Assembly: GCF_003312915.1 (NCBI RefSeq)
Contig: NZ_CP030261.1
Location: forward strand, 2,418,001 to 2,482,000
Length of the DNA stretch: 64,000 nt
From: Flavobacterium fluviale
GTDB taxonomy: Bacteria > Bacteroidota > Bacteroidia > Flavobacteriales > Flavobacteriaceae
Direction: 5' to 3'
Shown: positions 61,190 through 64,000 of the stretch, one piece after another
Layout of the letters: every line of letters begins with the position of its first letter
Position numbering within the stretch: the stretch's first letter is position 1
The notes under the pieces: model-generated
The model's database searches: none
What the model was told of the DNA's origin: nothing
What the model saw: only the letters and a program-made list of their open reading frames with translations
Position numbers and translations under genes: made by a program

Positions 61190-62989
61190 TTAATTGCTTT
61201 TTATGAATGTAACTTTTATGCTTCTGCGGTCTCCAGTATCAAAATTTGCAAAATAAGTTCCAGCTGGTAAGCTGGAAACATCTACGCTGATTTTAGTAGG
61301 GCTTAATATTGAGTAATTATTTAAATTTACTACTGATCCATTTATATTGGTTATGCTTACTGTGTTTGTTTCTATTTTAAAGAAAACATCTCCCTTACTA
61401 TTTTCAAAATTTATAATGGATGTAGCGGGATTTGGGTATGCAATTACGCTGGGTATCGAGTATAAGTAGCTTTCTGCAGATAATTTTATTACATTGCTGT
61501 AGGATGATTTTCCGTTGTAATACTGTGGAACGGTAATTCGTCTATAATTGTATGATGTTAAAGTTGTCCATATGTTTCCTCTCGTGCGAGAATCATAAAC
61601 GGAAACAAGTACAAGTGGTACAGGTAAGTAATCTTTTGATGTTGCTCCAGTTATATTTGTCCAATTGCTAATGTTGCCAGTGTTGTTATCGATTGATTGA
61701 CTTTGCCATTGATATTTTAAATATCCATTTGATTCAGGTGTTGCATCTGAGCCGATAATTAAACTTGGTTGATCGATAGTATTTGTAGGCGATATTATAA
61801 GGGTTTGGTCACAACAAATAGTGTTGTTGTTACGAATTGTTCTTATTACAATTTTTAAAGTATTGCTTGCTCTTTGAATGTTTTGATAAGTTGCAATTCG
61901 TCTAAGTAAATAATAATTATCTTCTGTTTCATCTATATCTGTGGGCATAAAGGATTCTAAATTATACGGATGATTGCTATTTATAGTTGTCCAATTATTA
62001 GTTGCAGTGTTCATTTTTTTATACTGCCATTCAAAGCTCTCAATATTTGCACTAAGATCTCCTCTTTGAGGGGTGTGGTTGGGATTTTGTAGGATATTTA
62101 AATTAACTTGACTTCCCTGCCTTGTTCCTGATATTTGTTTTGGATTACTAGTTGTAATTTCGAAATAGCCTTTTGAGTCTACAGGTGCATTGATGGAATT
62201 TCATTTGATGTTATCGGGGAAGGAACTACAGTAATTGTAATGGAATTACTTTTATTAGGAAAAGTATTTCCATAAACATAACCTAAGCTTCTTTGTACTG
62301 TGAAGTTTCCAGGCTCAGTGATATAATCTACCGATAAAGTTTGGTTTATATTATCTAATTCTATGATATTTCCTTTGTATTCCCATTTGGCATTGATGCC
62401 ATAAGGTTCATTTTTATAAGGGTTTAAAAATACTGACCCTTTAAATGGTTCAGGTTTGTCTTCTAGTCTCACAGTTTGGTTACAGCATAGAGTGTTTGAA
62501 ATGTTTGAAGGATTAGGAGCGTCTGCGGGAGGGTTTAGGGTTGTACCTCCTGTCATAGTTGCGTTTTTAATTATGGCTAAATTCGAACTTCTATAGGATG
62601 TTCCTGCAGGTGTCTTGTATTCAGCAAAAATGAATCCGCCTGAAGTTAAGAAATCACTCCAGAATAAGTTTATTACGATGCTTCTAGTGGCAATTTTTCC
62701 ACCACCAAAAAATAGAGTACCTCTATCTCCGCCACTTGCGACATTGGCGTTTGTGACGCTTAGATTAGAATAATAAATCTTTAATGTTCCATAATCAGTA
62801 ACAGCAACATTGCTTGGTATCTCAACTTTGACGTTTAATGAGATGGTTGAAGTTGGTACAGAAGCTAAATTGATTGGACCAGTATTTACATTGGTGTTAT
62901 TTACTATTGTAGGTGTTAAGGTAACGGTTTGTGCAAATACTAAAGCATTCAGCATATGTTGCAATGAGAAATAAGTAATTTTTTTTCAT
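61190..62989 (-). pseudogene. Frameshifted T9SS-secreted protein with type A sorting domain
   Basis: Read on the minus strand, a protein of about 600 aa in three frames. Frame 1 (ATG at 62989) gives the signal start MKKNYLFLIAT, then goes off; frame 2 (62964 on) carries on as MLNALVFAQTVTLTP and runs to a TAG at 62179-62181; frame 3, open from about 62200 down to 61190, continues NAPVDSKGYFEITTSNPKQISGTRQ and ends with the type A sorting domain (SVIAYPNPATSIINFENSKGD...VDVSSLPAGTYFANFDTGD). Two single-base shifts, near 62958 and near 62200, account for this. A real product is unlikely as drawn unless the sequence contains errors. The middle has CCNQTV repeats as in PKD/Ig-like surface proteins. 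Confidence 0.72.
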
Positions 62990-63021
62990 GATAATTATTT
63001 AAATTAAAAAAGCCAAAAATA

Positions 63022-63039
63022 AATATATATATATATATA
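63022..63039. repeat. (AT)9 microsatellite
   Basis: Nine AT units upstream of the frameshifted T9SS gene (minus strand), in its leader region. Could vary in length; no gene. Confidence 0.75.
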
Positions 63040-63101
63040 ATTTCTTTAATTTTGAATGTTAAATTATAAGAAAAATAATAAAAAAAATAACTTATGGTTA
63101 T

Positions 63102-63135
63102 AAAAAAAGGAAATCGCAAGATTTCCTTTTTTTTA
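63102..63135. terminator. GGAAATC hairpin, copy 2
   Basis: AAAAAAAGGAAATCgcaaGATTTCCTTTTTTTT; a terminator for TerC (minus strand) and an almost exact copy of 61148. Confidence 0.85.
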
Positions 63136-63157
63136 TGAATATATGTTTCAAAATATT

Positions 63158-64000
63158 TTATTCTTTCTCTGAATCTGTAAGTACTTTTTCTTCTCCGAAT
63201 TTTAAAGAAACTAAAATCCCAACTAAAAGTGATAAAGCGATAAATCCTAAAGAAGCCCATTCTGGAACGTGGAAGAAATCATGCAACAGCATTTTTAATC
63301 CCACAAAAGCTAAAATAGCCACTAAACTGTATTCTAAATAACTGAATTTCGCCAGCATATTGGCTAAGAAGAAATACATTGAACGCAGTCCAAGAATAGC
63401 AAAAATATTAGAACTGAATACTAAAAAAGGATCTGAAGTTATCGCTAAAATTGCAGGAACACTGTCTACGGCGAAAAGAACGTCCATAACTTCAATTACA
63501 ATCAAAGCAACGAAAAGCGGAGTAGCGGCTTTTTTTCCTGTTTCGGTTAAAATGAAGAATTTCTCATGCTCCATATGAGAAGTAATTGGAATAATTTTTC
63601 CTAATGTCTTGTATACGAAAGAATCTTTTGGATGAAAATCTTCGTCTTCGCCAGAAAACAGCATTTTTACAGCGGTAAATATTAAGAAAATTCCAAAGAC
63701 ATAGGTAGTCCAGGTAAATTTATTGATCAGCATTACGCCAAAGAAAATCATTAAACCGCGGAAAACAATGGCGCCCAAGATTCCCCAGAACAAAACACGG
63801 TGCTGGTACTTTTGCGGAATTTTAAAAGAAGCAAAAATAATGGCAATTACAAAAATGTTGTCTACGCTTAGTGATAGTTCAATTAAATAACCAGTAATAA
63901 ACTTCATGGCTGCTACCGAAGGTTTTAATGCATCTGGGTTATCAATATAATCTGTTGTGTAAAGCCAATAAATTACTCCCGAAAAAAGAAATGATAAAGT
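63158..64000 (-). CDS. TerC family integral membrane protein (5' end beyond window)
   Basis: The frame remains open to base 64000 (…YWLYTTDYIDNPDALKPSVAAMKFITGYLIELSLSVDNIFVIAIIF), so the true start is outside. Seen: the TerC signature ELSLSVDNIFV with Asp, LFAVDSVPAILAITSDPFLVFSSNIFAILGLRSMYFFL, and ~7 helices ending in a charged tail. Members (Alx, TerC) are manganese or metal-ion exporters or help insert metals; substrate not determined here. No tellurite genes nearby. Terminator at 63102. Confidence 0.9.
   Translation of the reverse strand, partial: TLSFLFSGVIYWLYTTDYIDNPDALKPSVAAMKFITGYLIELSLSVDNIFVIAIIFASFKIPQKYQHRVLFWGILGAIVFRGLMIFFGVMLINKFTWTTYVFGIFLIFTAVKMLFSGEDEDFHPKDSFVYKTLGKIIPITSHMEHEKFFILTETGKKAATPLFVALIVIEVMDVLFAVDSVPAILAITSDPFLVFSSNIFAILGLRSMYFFLANMLAKFSYLEYSLVAILAFVGLKMLLHDFFHVPEWASLGFIALSLLVGILVSLKFGEEKVLTDSEKE

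Noticed and set aside
62949-63260. 103-aa frame overlapping the T9SS pseudogene leader
   Set aside because: Shadow frame covering the (AT)9 tract and the terminator; its last residues are the out-of-frame signal peptide.
1-64000. tRNA and rRNA genes
   Set aside because: I looked for T-loop GGTTCGAATCC-like and rRNA core sequences and saw none; a tRNAscan-SE and Infernal run would be the decisive check.

Overview
The window looks like chromosome from a Flavobacterium-type member of the Bacteroidota. It is AT-rich and carries gliding/type IX secretion (T9SS) proteins, SusC/TonB-type siderophore receptors, IcmF, DUF5723 and DUF1573 proteins. Promoters have the Bacteroidota form TTG-N18-20-TAnnTTTG, and intergenic gaps are crowded with hairpin repeat families. 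I saw no rRNA, tRNA or CRISPR array.

Layout. 1-3846: end of a T9SS type-B adhesin-like protein, its PorP/SprF partner and an OmpA/PD40 protein. 3978-9424: a lipoprotein, a DUF1573 protein, valS and an APC permease. 9557-16509: iron-uptake block with a DUF4198 protein, two TonB receptors and a PepSY reductase-like protein; three promoters share a nearly identical 20-bp operator-like box. 16761-23636: MFS transporter, small lipoproteins, topoisomerase III and an SRPBCC protein. 23821-29132: accessory island with a tandem IS3-like pair (one complete, one lacking the DDE core), an XRE regulator divergent from a small unknown protein, and a three-gene cassette (AAA ATPase-TIR, TIR, 3-TM protein) that looks like an anti-phage or abortive-infection system. 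29361-32529: possible structured RNA, prfA and a DUF5723 protein. 33017-39808: stress block with a six-gene envelope operon (DUF4142, OMP, Lmo0937, YtxH, holin-like, hypothetical), an AraC-response regulator-histidine kinase operon, CsbD and Dps. 40025-52811: pyrF, a substrate-binding protein without signal peptide, katA, purU, DUF4197, an SGNH-like lipoprotein, an L,D-transpeptidase and icmF. 52925-54998: a mirror-image repeat array, a second XRE/small-protein module and a degenerate ABC-ATPase-like protein. 55057-59380: four tandem paralogous small secreted proteins and an AraC regulator; three of the four genes and the regulator carry the same 27-bp upstream motif. 59642-64000: esterase, collagen-like lipoprotein, a frameshifted T9SS protein and a TerC-family protein cut by the window end.

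The most interesting systems are the TIR/AAA-TIR/3-TM cassette beside the IS3-like pair, and the AraC-linked regulon of four small beta-sandwich-like secreted proteins. The XRE plus ~110-aa protein module occurs twice, which suggests a functional pair. Several genes carry visible lesions or oddities: an amber codon where a Trp is expected in the PepSY protein, two frameshifts in the T9SS protein, and an intergenic-repeat-like tract inside valS.
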